Shown here piece by piece: positions 1-10,400 of a stretch of 64,000 bases of DNA (positions within the stretch are counted from its first letter, which is position 1; each line of letters opens with the position of its first letter). The notes below the pieces were generated by a model. It was not told the origin of the DNA, searched no databases, and saw nothing but the letters and a program-made list of their open reading frames with translations. Origin of the DNA: CAZGUG01 sp964625335 (GTDB lineage: Bacteria; Bacillota; Clostridia; Ch29); the NCBI GenBank assembly GCA_964625335.1, contig CAZVBE010000006.1:38017-102016 (forward strand), read 5' to 3'. The translations under genes and the position numbers were made by a program.

Positions 1-1261
1 TGAGGGCTACTACTATTACTACTGCCGGGGATACAATACCGGCACGGATGGCCGCCTCCCCCAGCACCAAAGCCCCCACTATGCTTATGGCGGGGCCAAT
101 AGCTGCCGGCAGCCGGATACCCGCCTCCCTCAGGACTTCAAACAGTATTTCCATCATAAGAATCTCCGCTACAACAGGGAAAGGCACACCCTCCCGGCTT
201 GCGGTAACGCGCAGCAACAGAGCCGTGGGCAAAAGTTCCTGGTGAAAGTTGACTATTGAAACGTAAAATCCGGGTAGAAATACCGATATTATAGCAGCCA
301 GCCATCGCAGTGACCGTATAAAGCTGCCCACAGGCGTTTTCTCGTAGTAATCGTCCGGCGCCTGTAAAAACATTGGCAGTTCGGCGGGAATAATAAGCAC
401 ATGGGGGGTACCGCTAATAAAAACCCCCACCCTGCCCGACAGTATGGCGCTGGACACCTTGTCGGGCCTCTCGGTTCTCAATGCAAGGGGAAACAGCGTA
501 AAGGGCTGGTCCTCTATAAATTCCTCGATATATCCGCTTTCAAGGATGGCATCGGTGTCTATTCTGTTCAGGCGGTCGCGCAGCTCCTGCAGCATTTTTT
601 CATCGGCAAGGCCCTTTATGTATGCAAAGGCCACCAATGTTTTGCTAAGGCTTCCTATTTCGAGGGTTTCTATCCACAGGTGGGGTACCCGTATCCGGCG
701 CCTTATCAGGGTGATGTTTGTACACAGGCTTTCAACAAAGCCCTCCCGGGGTCCCCGGATGGTTGTTTCGGCGTTGGGCTCAATAATACTTCGTGTCTTT
801 TGGTCAACGGTACTGCAAATAAAGGCTGTGGGCTGTCCGTCCACAAGAATTATGGTATTCCCAAAGGTCATTTTAAAGAACAGCTCGCCTATACTGCCTG
901 TCTCCTCAACGCTGTTGACTATAAGCAGATCCTTTATGGCCGAGCGCAGGAGGTGACGGCCCTTCTCCCATTCCTCTATCTTCTTCGTATCTATCATGAG
1001 GGCCCGGAGTATTTCCTCCACTATTGTATCATTTGTCATATTGTCCATATATACAAGGGCAGCGGGGATTTGGTGGTTTATATTAAATCTGCGTATCTTC
1101 ACGTCCTGGCTGTATCCTGATATTTGCTGCAGGGTCTCAAGGTTTTGCTCCAGGCAGGGGCCCAGCTTCATTTTTTGGACTTCTTGATAGCGCTGGCTTA
1201 TATCCATATTGTCGGTAAGAGGATTGTCCGGCTTTTTATTTTTCCGCTTTTGTATCTTCAT
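1..1261 (-). CDS. Spore germination protein, GerA family (5' part; C-terminus outside window)
   Basis: Reading the minus strand from an ATG at 1261, the frame stays open to the window edge, giving about 420 residues of an incomplete protein. It begins MKIQKRKNKKPDNPLTDNMD, and the last visible stretch contains AGIVSPAVVIVVAL, the membrane-segment motif typical of the A subunit of germinant receptors (GerAA/GerBA/GerKA) and of SpoVAF. The ATG follows a GGAAAGGTG ribosome site. A subunits sit in the inner spore membrane and, with B and C subunits, sense nutrients. The B and C genes would lie to the left, outside the window. The 205 bases upstream hold a tandem repeat and the terminator of the neighbouring gene. 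The family call is firm; GerA versus SpoVAF type is not resolved. Confidence 0.9.
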   Translation of the reverse strand, partial: MKIQKRKNKKPDNPLTDNMDISQRYQEVQKMKLGPCLEQNLETLQQISGYSQDVKIRRFNINHQIPAALVYMDNMTNDTIVEEILRALMIDTKKIEEWEKGRHLLRSAIKDLLIVNSVEETGSIGELFFKMTFGNTIILVDGQPTAFICSTVDQKTRSIIEPNAETTIRGPREGFVESLCTNITLIRRRIRVPHLWIETLEIGSLSKTLVAFAYIKGLADEKMLQELRDRLNRIDTDAILESGYIEEFIEDQPFTLFPLALRTERPDKVSSAILSGRVGVFISGTPHVLIIPAELPMFLQAPDDYYEKTPVGSFIRSLRWLAAIISVFLPGFYVSIVNFHQELLPTALLLRVTASREGVPFPVVAEILMMEILFEVLREAGIRLPAAIGPAISIVGALVLGEAAIRAGIVSPAVVIVVAL

Positions 1262-1368
1262 ATAACGCACCTTTCCAATATACAGCCTGTAACATATAGC
1301 TTTAGCCCCTGCATGCAAAATAATTCATTATATGAAGGATAACACTCAAATTCCTTTAAAAACCGCAG

Positions 1369-1390
1369 CCTACCCGTAACCTACCCGTAA
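1369..1390. repeat. Perfect 11-bp tandem direct repeat upstream of the gerA-like gene
   Basis: CCTACCCGTAA occurs twice head to tail (1369-1379 and 1380-1390), about 110 bp upstream of the gerA-like start. It could be a paired binding site; nothing in the sequence identifies a regulator. A separate palindrome, GCCCACCC with its mirror at 1400-1419, lies beside it. Confidence 0.5.
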
Positions 1391-1443
1391 TAACTTGTGG
1401 CCCACCCTTAAGGGTGGGCTACAGGAGTAATGAGAATAAATAA

Positions 1444-1471
1444 AATAAGGGCAGATAACTCTGCCCTTATT
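1444..1471 (-). terminator. Intrinsic terminator of the VIT/vWA gene
   Basis: An 11-bp perfect stem (AATAAGGGCAG, mirror at 1461-1471) with a 6-nt loop overlaps the stop codon of the minus-strand gene. On the minus strand it is followed by T-rich sequence (TATTTTATTTATTC). Confidence 0.7.
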
Positions 1472-3803
1472 CTGATATAGCTTTTAGTATTCCCAGTCTG
1501 GCCAGCGCAGGCAACGCATCGGCTTCGCTCCCGGAAAGGATAATTCGCTCTTCCAGGTCGGCCGGATGGTCGTTTATTGCTGCAATTTTTCTTATAACCT
1601 GGGGATTTCGCCATTTAGTATTATCTTCAATCAGTTCTGCTATTTCGTTCTGATATTCAAAAAGGGACAAAGAGGTTTCGGATACCGCCTTTATATCGTC
1701 CAGCCACTGGCATATCCATTCTTCCGTGGTTTTATTGAATATGTTTCTTGCAAGGCAAAATTTTAATGCAAGCACAGTTCTGAGAAGCGTTTGGGAGTTT
1801 CCGTCCTGCCCGGGCGTGACCTTTCCACTGACTGTGCGCTCTATCAAATACCTTATGGATTTTTCCAAAAGCCTTGTGTACATCGCTATATTTTCATTTC
1901 CTGCGGTAAAGGCGATAAGAGCCAGCGCTGTTGTATCAACCTTTGTCAGCAGTCCGTCCTGGACTTTCTTGGAAAAGGCCCCGTTGGCCTGCTGGTTTGC
2001 TGCCAGTGCCCTTAATATATCTCCACAGGCAGCGGACCCGCCGCCGGAGCAAGGCATATCCTTTCCCGGGGCCGCAGATACAAATGCGGAAACCGGCCGG
2101 ACTGAATAAATCGCTGGGCTGTCCTGTCCGGTTTTTACCGCAGCAAGGGTTGTCATTGAGGAGGGTATACATAAGTTTTTCGAAAGCTTTATTATTTCGT
2201 TTTTGACCGGTTCATACCCATCCATGCCTTTGCCTGGGAGGGTTTTCTCAAGATATTGTATCCTCTTGTTTGCCCATACTTTTTCCAGAAAGCCCAGGCC
2301 GCTGTCATACTCTATATCCGACGCTTTGACAGCCATGCAAAAGTCTCCCTGGTCAGTACTGCCCCTTAAAACAATCTCTCCTTCAAGGGGCCCGGAGAAT
2401 CCTGCCACTACCGTTACCGGCTCCAAATCAGACAGGTTGGATATATTGCCTGGAAAAACACCTTCTGTTTTTATGCCCGCCCAGTCCAGTTGTATATTTC
2501 CGGATACGGCAGAGATTATTGCTGCGTGCCGCCGGATAGCCATATCGTCTATTCGTTCTCCGGGGCAGGCGTGCAGGTATATTCCCCTGCCGGCCGCGGC
2601 TATTTTGTCAAGCAGGCTGTTGTTTGCGGCCTCCTCTGTACCGAGGACGGAAATTCTGTTTCTGCCTATATTGCGCCCTATATAATCTATTGTTGTATCC
2701 GGGCAAACTATCTCACCGTCCGTAAACAGCAGTATCATGCTTTGATTACTGTTCCCGGCCGGAATGGCGTATTCGATTGCTCTGGAAATTTCCCCTCTCC
2801 CGCCGGGCTTTAACCCGTCAATCCATTCTGCAGCCCTGTCCAGGCTGACCTGGGCAAAGGGAAGGCTGCGGCCGCCGGAAAAAAGACGGAGCTTGCTTTC
2901 AACGGCGGCGATGCTGAAGGTATCTGTCTGGGAAAGGTTTCTTAAGAATATATTAAGTGCGGATTTGGTCTGCGCAAGCTTTTCGCCGGCCATGGAATCC
3001 GAAATGTCCAGCAAAAATATATAGTTTTTGGCTCCTCCCTCATCAATGGATGGAAGATTGGGTACAAAGACAAGACAGACGGTTCCCCGGTTGTTTTCAT
3101 TGAGGCAGGCCGCCCCGCGGCTGCTTTGCTCCCCGCGGCAGGTACATATGAGAACAAAATCTCTGTCTGTACCGGTGTATTCATCCGCCAGGCTTATGAC
3201 GGCTTTGTCGGCCGCAAGCCTTATCACATCTATGTTATGGGTGGGGGAACGGTAGTGTAAAACCCGTCTTAGCAAATTCAGGGATATCTGAAGGCTGGTT
3301 TTGCAGTAATTTTTTTCTTTGCCGGCAGCTCCTTTTGGCGGTAATGACGGGGCATATTCCCTGCCTGCCGGGGCCGGTATTACTATCCTTAAATTGCATC
3401 CGTCAAACCTAAACTCCTGTATATACGAAATATGTATGTGTACCGTCTGGCCGGGAGGCAGCGTACCTGCGGCAACCCGTAGCAGGTTAGCCGGGCGCTG
3501 TGCGCAGGAGAACGGTATGTCGCTTTCCCCCGGTTTTTTACGGTACATTTTATTGGCTTCTTCCTTTTCTATAACAAAGCAGTTTATAGCGGCATTTCCC
3601 GTTACGGCGCTAAAATCTGTGATAAATACCATATCCGGTACCGGGAATATGTAGATCGTTTCTATGCTTTTGGCACCGTTGTTCCGGTATACCTGTTCCA
3701 TGTCTATTTGTGCAAGGGTGCCGCATACTTTGCCGGCAATTTTAGTTTCTATAAGAGGTATATCCGACAAAGGGTCGTCCCTGTTTATAAGGCCGGTATT
3801 CAT
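1467..3803 (-). CDS. VIT domain and von Willebrand factor A domain protein
   Basis: This is a 778-residue protein. Residues about 15-150 resemble a VIT (vault inter-alpha-trypsin) domain. Residues about 255-430 form a von Willebrand A domain with the metal-binding MIDAS motif DISDS (266-270) and a later LLFTDGE strand. The C-terminal third (with ANQQANGAFSKK) may be a small helical domain. No signal peptide or membrane segment is evident. The ATG at 3803 is preferred because GGAGGAG lies 8 nt upstream; an in-frame GTG at 3812 overlaps that ribosome site. VIT/vWA proteins are adhesion- or scaffold-like in eukaryotes, and their bacterial role is unsettled. It lies upstream of, and in the same direction as, the gerA-like gene, but a terminator separates them. 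Confidence 0.85.
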   Translation of the reverse strand: MNTGLINRDDPLSDIPLIETKIAGKVCGTLAQIDMEQVYRNNGAKSIETIYIFPVPDMVFITDFSAVTGNAAINCFVIEKEEANKMYRKKPGESDIPFSCAQRPANLLRVAAGTLPPGQTVHIHISYIQEFRFDGCNLRIVIPAPAGREYAPSLPPKGAAGKEKNYCKTSLQISLNLLRRVLHYRSPTHNIDVIRLAADKAVISLADEYTGTDRDFVLICTCRGEQSSRGAACLNENNRGTVCLVFVPNLPSIDEGGAKNYIFLLDISDSMAGEKLAQTKSALNIFLRNLSQTDTFSIAAVESKLRLFSGGRSLPFAQVSLDRAAEWIDGLKPGGRGEISRAIEYAIPAGNSNQSMILLFTDGEIVCPDTTIDYIGRNIGRNRISVLGTEEAANNSLLDKIAAAGRGIYLHACPGERIDDMAIRRHAAIISAVSGNIQLDWAGIKTEGVFPGNISNLSDLEPVTVVAGFSGPLEGEIVLRGSTDQGDFCMAVKASDIEYDSGLGFLEKVWANKRIQYLEKTLPGKGMDGYEPVKNEIIKLSKNLCIPSSMTTLAAVKTGQDSPAIYSVRPVSAFVSAAPGKDMPCSGGGSAACGDILRALAANQQANGAFSKKVQDGLLTKVDTTALALIAFTAGNENIAMYTRLLEKSIRYLIERTVSGKVTPGQDGNSQTLLRTVLALKFCLARNIFNKTTEEWICQWLDDIKAVSETSLSLFEYQNEIAELIEDNTKWRNPQVIRKIAAINDHPADLEERIILSGSEADALPALARLGILKAISE

Positions 3804-3896
3804 AATGTACACTCCTCCGGTTTATTACCGTTCAAATCCCATTTTACAACTCGGTCTCTATTTACTATAATTACAGTATAAATGTGTTGGTTCATA

Positions 3897-3912
3897 TTAG
3901 GTACATACCTAA
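3897..3912. promoter_or_regulatory. Small palindrome between divergent genes
   Basis: TTAGGTA-CA-TACCTAA is a perfect 7-bp inverted repeat, centred between the divergent vWA gene and addB and just upstream of an AT-rich TATAAC. It is a possible operator. It does not match the Firmicute LexA consensus. Confidence 0.35.
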
Positions 3913-3962
3913 ATTATAACAGGCTGAGGGCGAAATAAAAATACGAAATCGGGTGAACACCT

Positions 3963-6900
3963 ATGGGTTTAAGATTTATTTACGGAAGAGCGGGAAGCGG
4001 CAAAAGCTATACCTGCATGCAGCAGATAAGCGACATGCTTAAGCAGGGCGGGCAGGGGCCCCTGATACTGCTTGTACCCGAGCAGTATACGCTCCAGGCC
4101 GAGAAAAATATGGTGAAGGCGCTGGGCTCCACCGGGCTTAACGGGGCGGAGGTTTTAAGTTTCCGGCGTATGGCCTACCGCGTGTTCAATGAGGTTGGAG
4201 GGGTAACCCGCAGGCATATCGATTCTGCGGGCAAATCAATGCTGCTTTACAGGATAATAGACGGTATGAAGGGTGACCTTAAAATATTTGCCAAGGCAGC
4301 CAGGCAGCAGGGCTTTATTGGCGTTATCGCCGATACCATATCCGAGTTCAAAAGGTACCGGATAGCCCCCGAAGGCCTGCTGGACGCCTGCGGCAGCCTG
4401 GGGGACAAAGAAATTTTAAAGGAAAAGCTGGCAGAGCTTGCTAAAATCTACCGTGCCTTTGAAGAGGCTCTGCACGAAAGATATATTGATTCGGATGACG
4501 ACCTTACCCTGCTGGCCGCGAAACTGGACGAAAGCACACTTTTTAACGGAGCTGTGGTTTGGGTGGATGGGTTTTCCGGGTTTACGCCTCAGGAATACGC
4601 TGTTATAGAAGGGCTGCTGACAAAGGCCCGCAGTGTAAACATTTGCATGTGTACCGACTGTACAAAGGGGCATGCCGCCTGCGGTACCGGGGTGTTTTCT
4701 CCGGTCAATACGGCAGTCTTCAGGCTTACCGAAATGGCAGCCCAAAGGGGCATAGCTGTCCAACCGCCGGTTTTGGTGACAGCGGAGCCCCCCTGCAGGT
4801 TTGAGGAAAGTCTTGAACTTACGCACCTTGAACGGGAATACTTCAGTTTCCCCTGCAGGAGGTACCCGGATAAAACTGAGGATATAAGCCTTTTGGCCGC
4901 CGCCAATATTTATTCCGAGGTGGAAGACACCGCAAGGGATATACTGCGGCTGTGCAGGGATAAGGGCTTAAGATACAGGGATATTGCGGTGGTTACCAGA
5001 AACCCCGCCGGTTATGACAGGCTGATAAGCTCAATATTTGACGAATACGGGATACCCTGCTTTATAGACGGTAAGAGGGACATACTCGGTAATCCGCTGG
5101 TACAGTACATACTATCGGCGCTGGACATATTTATAAACAACTGGTCCTATCAGTCGGTGTTCGGGTATCTCAAGACCGGGCTTTCGGGGATACCCTCGGA
5201 TGATATAGATATCCTGGAAAATTATGTGCTGGCATGCGGTATAAGGGGCAGCGCCTGGACCCGGCAGCAGGACTGGACAATTAACACAGACACCCCCTTT
5301 GACGACCGGGGGACCACCGACTATGAAAAGGAAATGCTGGCCAGGGTGAACGGCATAAGGCACAAGGTAACCGCGCCCTTGCTGGAGCTGCGCGCCAAAA
5401 CAAAGGGGAAGAAAAGGGTACGGGACCTTTGTGCGGCTTTGTACGGGTTTCTGTGCGATACCCGGGTGCCCGAAAGGATAGAGGAGAGGACTGCCCGCCT
5501 GGAGAAATCGGGGGAACTAAACCTTGCCAATGAATACCGGCAGGTTTGGGGAATAGTAATGCAGTCCCTGGACCAGCTGGTGGAGGTTATGGGCGATGAA
5601 GCGGGCGGAATACAGGACTATAGAAGAGTGCTGGAGGCGGGACTGAACGAATACAAGATAGGGCTTATTCCCCCCGCCCTTGACCAGGTGCTCATAGGAA
5701 GCATAGAACGGTCAAAAAGCCACCAGATTAAAGCTCTTTACATATTGGGCGTAAACGATGGTATATTTCCCGCCGTTTCGGCGGATGAGGGCATATTGTG
5801 TGACAGGGACAGGGAAAACCTGCGCTCTATAGGCGTTGAACTGGCACAGGATACAAGGACAAAGGCCTTTGAAGAGCAGTACCTTATATACAGCGCCCTG
5901 ACCACGGCGGAAAAATTCCTGCGGATAAGCTATCCGATAGCCGACAGCAACGGCAGGTCGATGAGACCTTCGATAATCATTTCACGGCTAAAAAAGCTGT
6001 TCCCCCAAATAAGCGAATACAGCAATATAATTCACCACAATAGCGACCGGGACCACCTGGAACTGGTGTCGGCGCCGCTGCCAACCTTTAACCGTCTGAT
6101 ACCCATTATAAGAAGGAGGGCCCGGGGGCTTCAGACCGGCAGCGTATGGCGGGACGTACACCTGTGGTATACACAAAACCCGTGGTGGAGTGAAAGGTAC
6201 CGGGCCATGCTGTCCGGGCTTACCTATTCAAACCAGGCAGCCGCAATAGGCAGGGAAAAGGCCAAAAGGCTGTACGGCAGCCCTCTTTATACCAGCGTAT
6301 CAAGGCTGGAGAGGTTTGCCGCCTGTCCCTTTGCCTATTATATACAATACGGGCTTAAGGCGAAGGACAGGAAGGTGTTCGGGCTTACCGCCCCCGACAT
6401 GGGAACCTTTATACATAATGTAATAGACCGGTTTTCGAGGGACTTAAGGGAAAAGGGAATGACATGGAGTGAACTTGACAGGGAAAGGTGCCGCATGGGG
6501 GTGGAGGCAATTGTGGATGAAATTCTCCGCGAAAGGCCGGCGGCAATACTAAACAGCTCGCCCAGGTACAAATATTTTACTCTGAGGCTTAAACGGATAC
6601 TTACAAGGGCGGTGTGGCTGATAGCCCAGCATATTGCAAGAAGCGGCTTCCAGCCGCTGGAGTATGAATTGGCCTTTGGCGGCGAAGGGGAATTTCCACC
6701 CATCAAAATAGAGCTTGATTCGGGGGAGAAGGTATACCTGACCGGACGTATTGACAGGGTTGATGTATTGGAAGGGGAGGACGGCACCTATATTAGGGTT
6801 ATTGACTACAAGTCGGGAAATAAGGACTTTTGCCTGTCGGATGTTTATCATGGGCTGCAGATACAGCTAATAACTTACCTGGATGCCCTCTGGGAAAACG

Positions 6901-7427
6901 GGTCGGGACGGTTTAAGCAGCCGGTGCTGCCGGGGGGAATGCTGTATTTCACGATAGACGACCCGATAATAACCAACGGCAAGGGGTTGACGGTGCAGGA
7001 GATAGAACACGAGATAATGAAAAAGCTCAAAATGAAGGGCCTATTGCTGGCGGACGTTAAGCTGATAAAGGAAATGGACAGAGAGATAGACGGCAGCTCC
7101 CTAATAATACCCGCAAGGATTAATAAGGGGGATGTGCTGGGGAAATCTTCAACGGTGGCTAACGCAGAGCAGTTCGGCCTTTTGCGCAGTTATGTCAGGA
7201 ATTTGCTGGCAAAGACCGCCGGGGAGATGTTGAAGGGGGATGTATCCATAAGCCCCTACAGGAAAAACAGCTTCACTTCCTGCAGCTATTGTGATTACTC
7301 GCCTGTATGCCAGTTTGATACCGGCTTTGCGGACAACCGCTACAGGATGCTTAAGGATATTGATGAGCAGCAGCTATGGAGGCTTCTGGGTTATACAGAA
7401 AAACCGGGGAAGGGTGAGGCCGAATGA
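3963..7427 (+). CDS. addB: Helicase-exonuclease AddAB, subunit AddB
   Basis: AddB, with AddA, resects double-strand breaks and loads RecA, replacing RecBCD in Firmicutes. The 1154 residues match the usual length. The N-terminus carries a Walker A GRAGSGKS (8-15). The C-terminal nuclease shows GRIDRVDV and VIDYKSG, and the iron-sulfur cysteines are visible as an isolated Cys in RFAACPFAYY and the cluster CSYCDYSPVC near the end. The ATG follows a GGGTG site. The stop overlaps the addA start (ATGA), so the two subunits are translationally coupled. No SOS box was seen upstream. Confidence 0.97.
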   Translation: MGLRFIYGRAGSGKSYTCMQQISDMLKQGGQGPLILLVPEQYTLQAEKNMVKALGSTGLNGAEVLSFRRMAYRVFNEVGGVTRRHIDSAGKSMLLYRIIDGMKGDLKIFAKAARQQGFIGVIADTISEFKRYRIAPEGLLDACGSLGDKEILKEKLAELAKIYRAFEEALHERYIDSDDDLTLLAAKLDESTLFNGAVVWVDGFSGFTPQEYAVIEGLLTKARSVNICMCTDCTKGHAACGTGVFSPVNTAVFRLTEMAAQRGIAVQPPVLVTAEPPCRFEESLELTHLEREYFSFPCRRYPDKTEDISLLAAANIYSEVEDTARDILRLCRDKGLRYRDIAVVTRNPAGYDRLISSIFDEYGIPCFIDGKRDILGNPLVQYILSALDIFINNWSYQSVFGYLKTGLSGIPSDDIDILENYVLACGIRGSAWTRQQDWTINTDTPFDDRGTTDYEKEMLARVNGIRHKVTAPLLELRAKTKGKKRVRDLCAALYGFLCDTRVPERIEERTARLEKSGELNLANEYRQVWGIVMQSLDQLVEVMGDEAGGIQDYRRVLEAGLNEYKIGLIPPALDQVLIGSIERSKSHQIKALYILGVNDGIFPAVSADEGILCDRDRENLRSIGVELAQDTRTKAFEEQYLIYSALTTAEKFLRISYPIADSNGRSMRPSIIISRLKKLFPQISEYSNIIHHNSDRDHLELVSAPLPTFNRLIPIIRRRARGLQTGSVWRDVHLWYTQNPWWSERYRAMLSGLTYSNQAAAIGREKAKRLYGSPLYTSVSRLERFAACPFAYYIQYGLKAKDRKVFGLTAPDMGTFIHNVIDRFSRDLREKGMTWSELDRERCRMGVEAIVDEILRERPAAILNSSPRYKYFTLRLKRILTRAVWLIAQHIARSGFQPLEYELAFGGEGEFPPIKIELDSGEKVYLTGRIDRVDVLEGEDGTYIRVIDYKSGNKDFCLSDVYHGLQIQLITYLDALWENGSGRFKQPVLPGGMLYFTIDDPIITNGKGLTVQEIEHEIMKKLKMKGLLLADVKLIKEMDREIDGSSLIIPARINKGDVLGKSSTVANAEQFGLLRSYVRNLLAKTAGEMLKGDVSISPYRKNSFTSCSYCDYSPVCQFDTGFADNRYRMLKDIDEQQLWRLLGYTEKPGKGEAE

Positions 7428-10400
7428 GCGGGACCAAATGGACCGGGCAGCAGCTGGAGGCAATAACCGAAAGCGGGCGCAATCTGCTGGTTGCGGCGGC
7501 GGCCGGAGCCGGCAAAACTGCCGTCCTGGTTGAAAGAATAATACGCAGTATTACCGACAGCGACAATCCGGTGGATATTGACCGTCTGCTTGTGGTTACC
7601 TTTACCAACGCCGCTGCCACCGAGATGAGGGAAAGGATTGGGGCGGCCCTCGAGGAGGCCCTTGACAGGGATCCGGGTTCTGCAAAGCTCCAGAGGCAGC
7701 TGTCGCTGATAAACAAAGCCACCATAACAACAATGCATTCCTTTTGCCTGGAAGTCATACGGAATAATTTCCACTGTATAGATATCGACCCGGTCTTTAA
7801 GGTGGCAGACGAGACTGAAGTTCTTTTGCTAAAGCTTGAAGCGCTGGAGGAACTGTTTGAGGAAAGGTATGAGAAGGCGGACCCGGAGGACGGCTTTATT
7901 AGGCTTGTGGAATGCTATGGGGGCAAAAAGGATGATTTAATGCTTCAGCAAATGGTGCTGGACCTGTACGGGTTCGTGCAAAGCCATCCATGGCCCGGCG
8001 CCTGGCTCAGGGAAAAGGCTGAAAGCTTTAACCTTTCGGAGGGTGAGGAGTTTGGCAGCACCGGCTGGGCGAAAGTACTGACCGGGAATATAACGACCGA
8101 GCTTAAAGGGCTCCGGGATATGATGGACAGCGCCGTCCAAATCATTAACGGTGCCCCGGGGCTGGAAGCATATCTTGATACGTTCCTTGAGGATATAAAT
8201 AATATTGAGGCTTTGACAGGACTGTCCGGAGGCAGCTGGGACGATATGCACCGGGCCTTTTGGTCGCTGGAATTTGGCAGGCTGCCCAGATGCGGCAGGA
8301 ACGCCGGCCAGGATGAAAAAGAACGGGTTACCGATATAAGGAACAAAACCAAGGACAGGCTGCGCAAAATGAGAGACGAGCTGTTCCGGTTCCCATCCCA
8401 AGAGATTATCCGGGATTTGAGGGAGCTGTATCCGTTGCTTAAATGCCTGTCTGACCTTGTTATCGATTTTGAAGCAAAATATTCGGCCAAAAAAAAGGAA
8501 AAGTCGGTATTGGATTTCAACGACCTGGAGCATTTCTGCCTTGAGATACTCACCGATAAAGACCCGGAGGGAAATATAATTCCATCAAAGACGGCCCTTT
8601 CTTACCGTGAAGGGTTTGTGGAAATTCTGGTGGACGAATACCAGGACAGCAACCTTGTACAGGAGGTTATAATAAACGCCATTGCGGGAGAAGGCGGAAA
8701 GCCAAACGTTTTTGTGGTGGGAGATGTAAAGCAGAGCATATACCGGTTCAGACAGGCAAGGCCCGAGCTCTTTATGGCAAAGTATAACAGCTATCCCTCC
8801 GGGACCGGCCTGCCGGACAGGAAGATACTGCTGTATAAGAATTTTAGAAGCAGGGAGAACATAATCAATGCGGTTAATATGGTGTTCGGACAGATTATGT
8901 CCAGAAGGGTAGGGGAGCTTGACTATACCGAAGCTGAAGCCTTAAACCCGGGCGCCGTCTACCCTGCACCCGGAGAGACAGACGCTGCCGCCGGCGGGGC
9001 GGTGGAACTGCATATCATGGAAAGGGAAGGGCAGGAGGACGGGTCTGCGCAAAATGAAAAGAAGCATGGGGAAGATGCCGGCGGTGAAGAAAACGCCGCG
9101 GACGTTGACCAGCCGGATGCGGTCCAGTCCGAAGCCATACTCATAGCCCGCAGGATTAACCAGCTGGTCAGCCCGCCCGCCGGGCAAACACCCTTTAGGG
9201 TGTACGACGGGCGTCTCGGTCAATACAGGGATGTGAAATACAGGGATATAGTGGTGCTTTTAAGGGCCACAAGGAACTGGGCCGAAACCTTTGTGGAGGA
9301 GTTTGAGCTGGCAGGAATACCGGTCTATGCGGACACCTCCGCCGGTTATTTCCAGACCGTTGAGATACAGGTTATGATGTCGCTTTTGAAAATTATAGAT
9401 AATCCCATGCAGGATATACCAATTCTGTCGGTACTGAGGTCTCCGGTTGGAGGCTTTTGCCCCGAAGAACTGATTGATATAAGGCTCTGCGACAGGGAGA
9501 AACCCTTTTATCAGGCAATGAAAATCCTGGCCGGGGACGCTGACGGACAGACTGCACAAAAGGTGCGGGATTTTATTGAACGCCTTGACGGGTGGCGGGA
9601 TAAGGCCGCACACATGTCCACCGATCAGTTGATATGGCACCTGTTTGCAGACACCGGGTATTACAGCTATACCGGAACAATGCCGGGGGGGATGCAGAAA
9701 CAGGCTAACCTCCGCATGCTTTATGAAAGGGCCAGACAGTATGAAGAGACAAGCTACCGGGGACTGTTTAACTTCATAAATTTCATAGACAGACTGAAGT
9801 TAAGCAGCGGGGATATGGGCAGTGCCAAAATACTGGGGGAGAATGAAAACGTAGTAAGGATTATGAGCATACACAAGAGCAAGGGCCTTGAATTCCCCGT
9901 CGTGATAGTGGCGGGCTGCGGCAAGGGTTTCAATTTCCAGGATACCACACGAAGGCTTCTGGTGCATCAGGATTTGGGCTTCGGGCCCGAGTACATTGAC
10001 CCGGAAAAAAGGATATCCTATTCAACCCTTGCAAAACAGGCCCTCAAATATAAGATAAAGCTGGAATCACTGTCCGAGGAGATGAGGATTTTATACGTCG
10101 CCTTTACGAGGGCAAGGGAAAAGCTGATAATAACCGGTTCGGCAAGAAACCTTGATAAAAGGCTGGCGGGATGGCAGCGCAGTCCGGACAGCGCCGGTTT
10201 GAAGCTTCCGGAATATCAGGTTATGACCGCAGGAAATTATCTGGATTGGCTTTGTCCTTCCATTATTGGCCTCTCGGACGGAAATTCCGGTCAAAACGGC
10301 AGCCTCTGGGAAATTAAGATTTGGGAAAAGGGCAGCCTTTTAAGGGAAAATACGGCAGCAGCCGGGGAGGGCAGCTTAAAGGCGGATGATATCAGAAAAC

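Noticed and set aside
401..1120. A 239-residue open frame on the plus strand
   Set aside because: It is the complement of the gerA-like gene, whose minus-strand frame has clear family motifs and a ribosome site.
8953..9223. Open frames on the minus strand inside addA
   Set aside because: They are shadows of a helicase gene with all motifs in frame, and have no ribosome sites or family resemblance.
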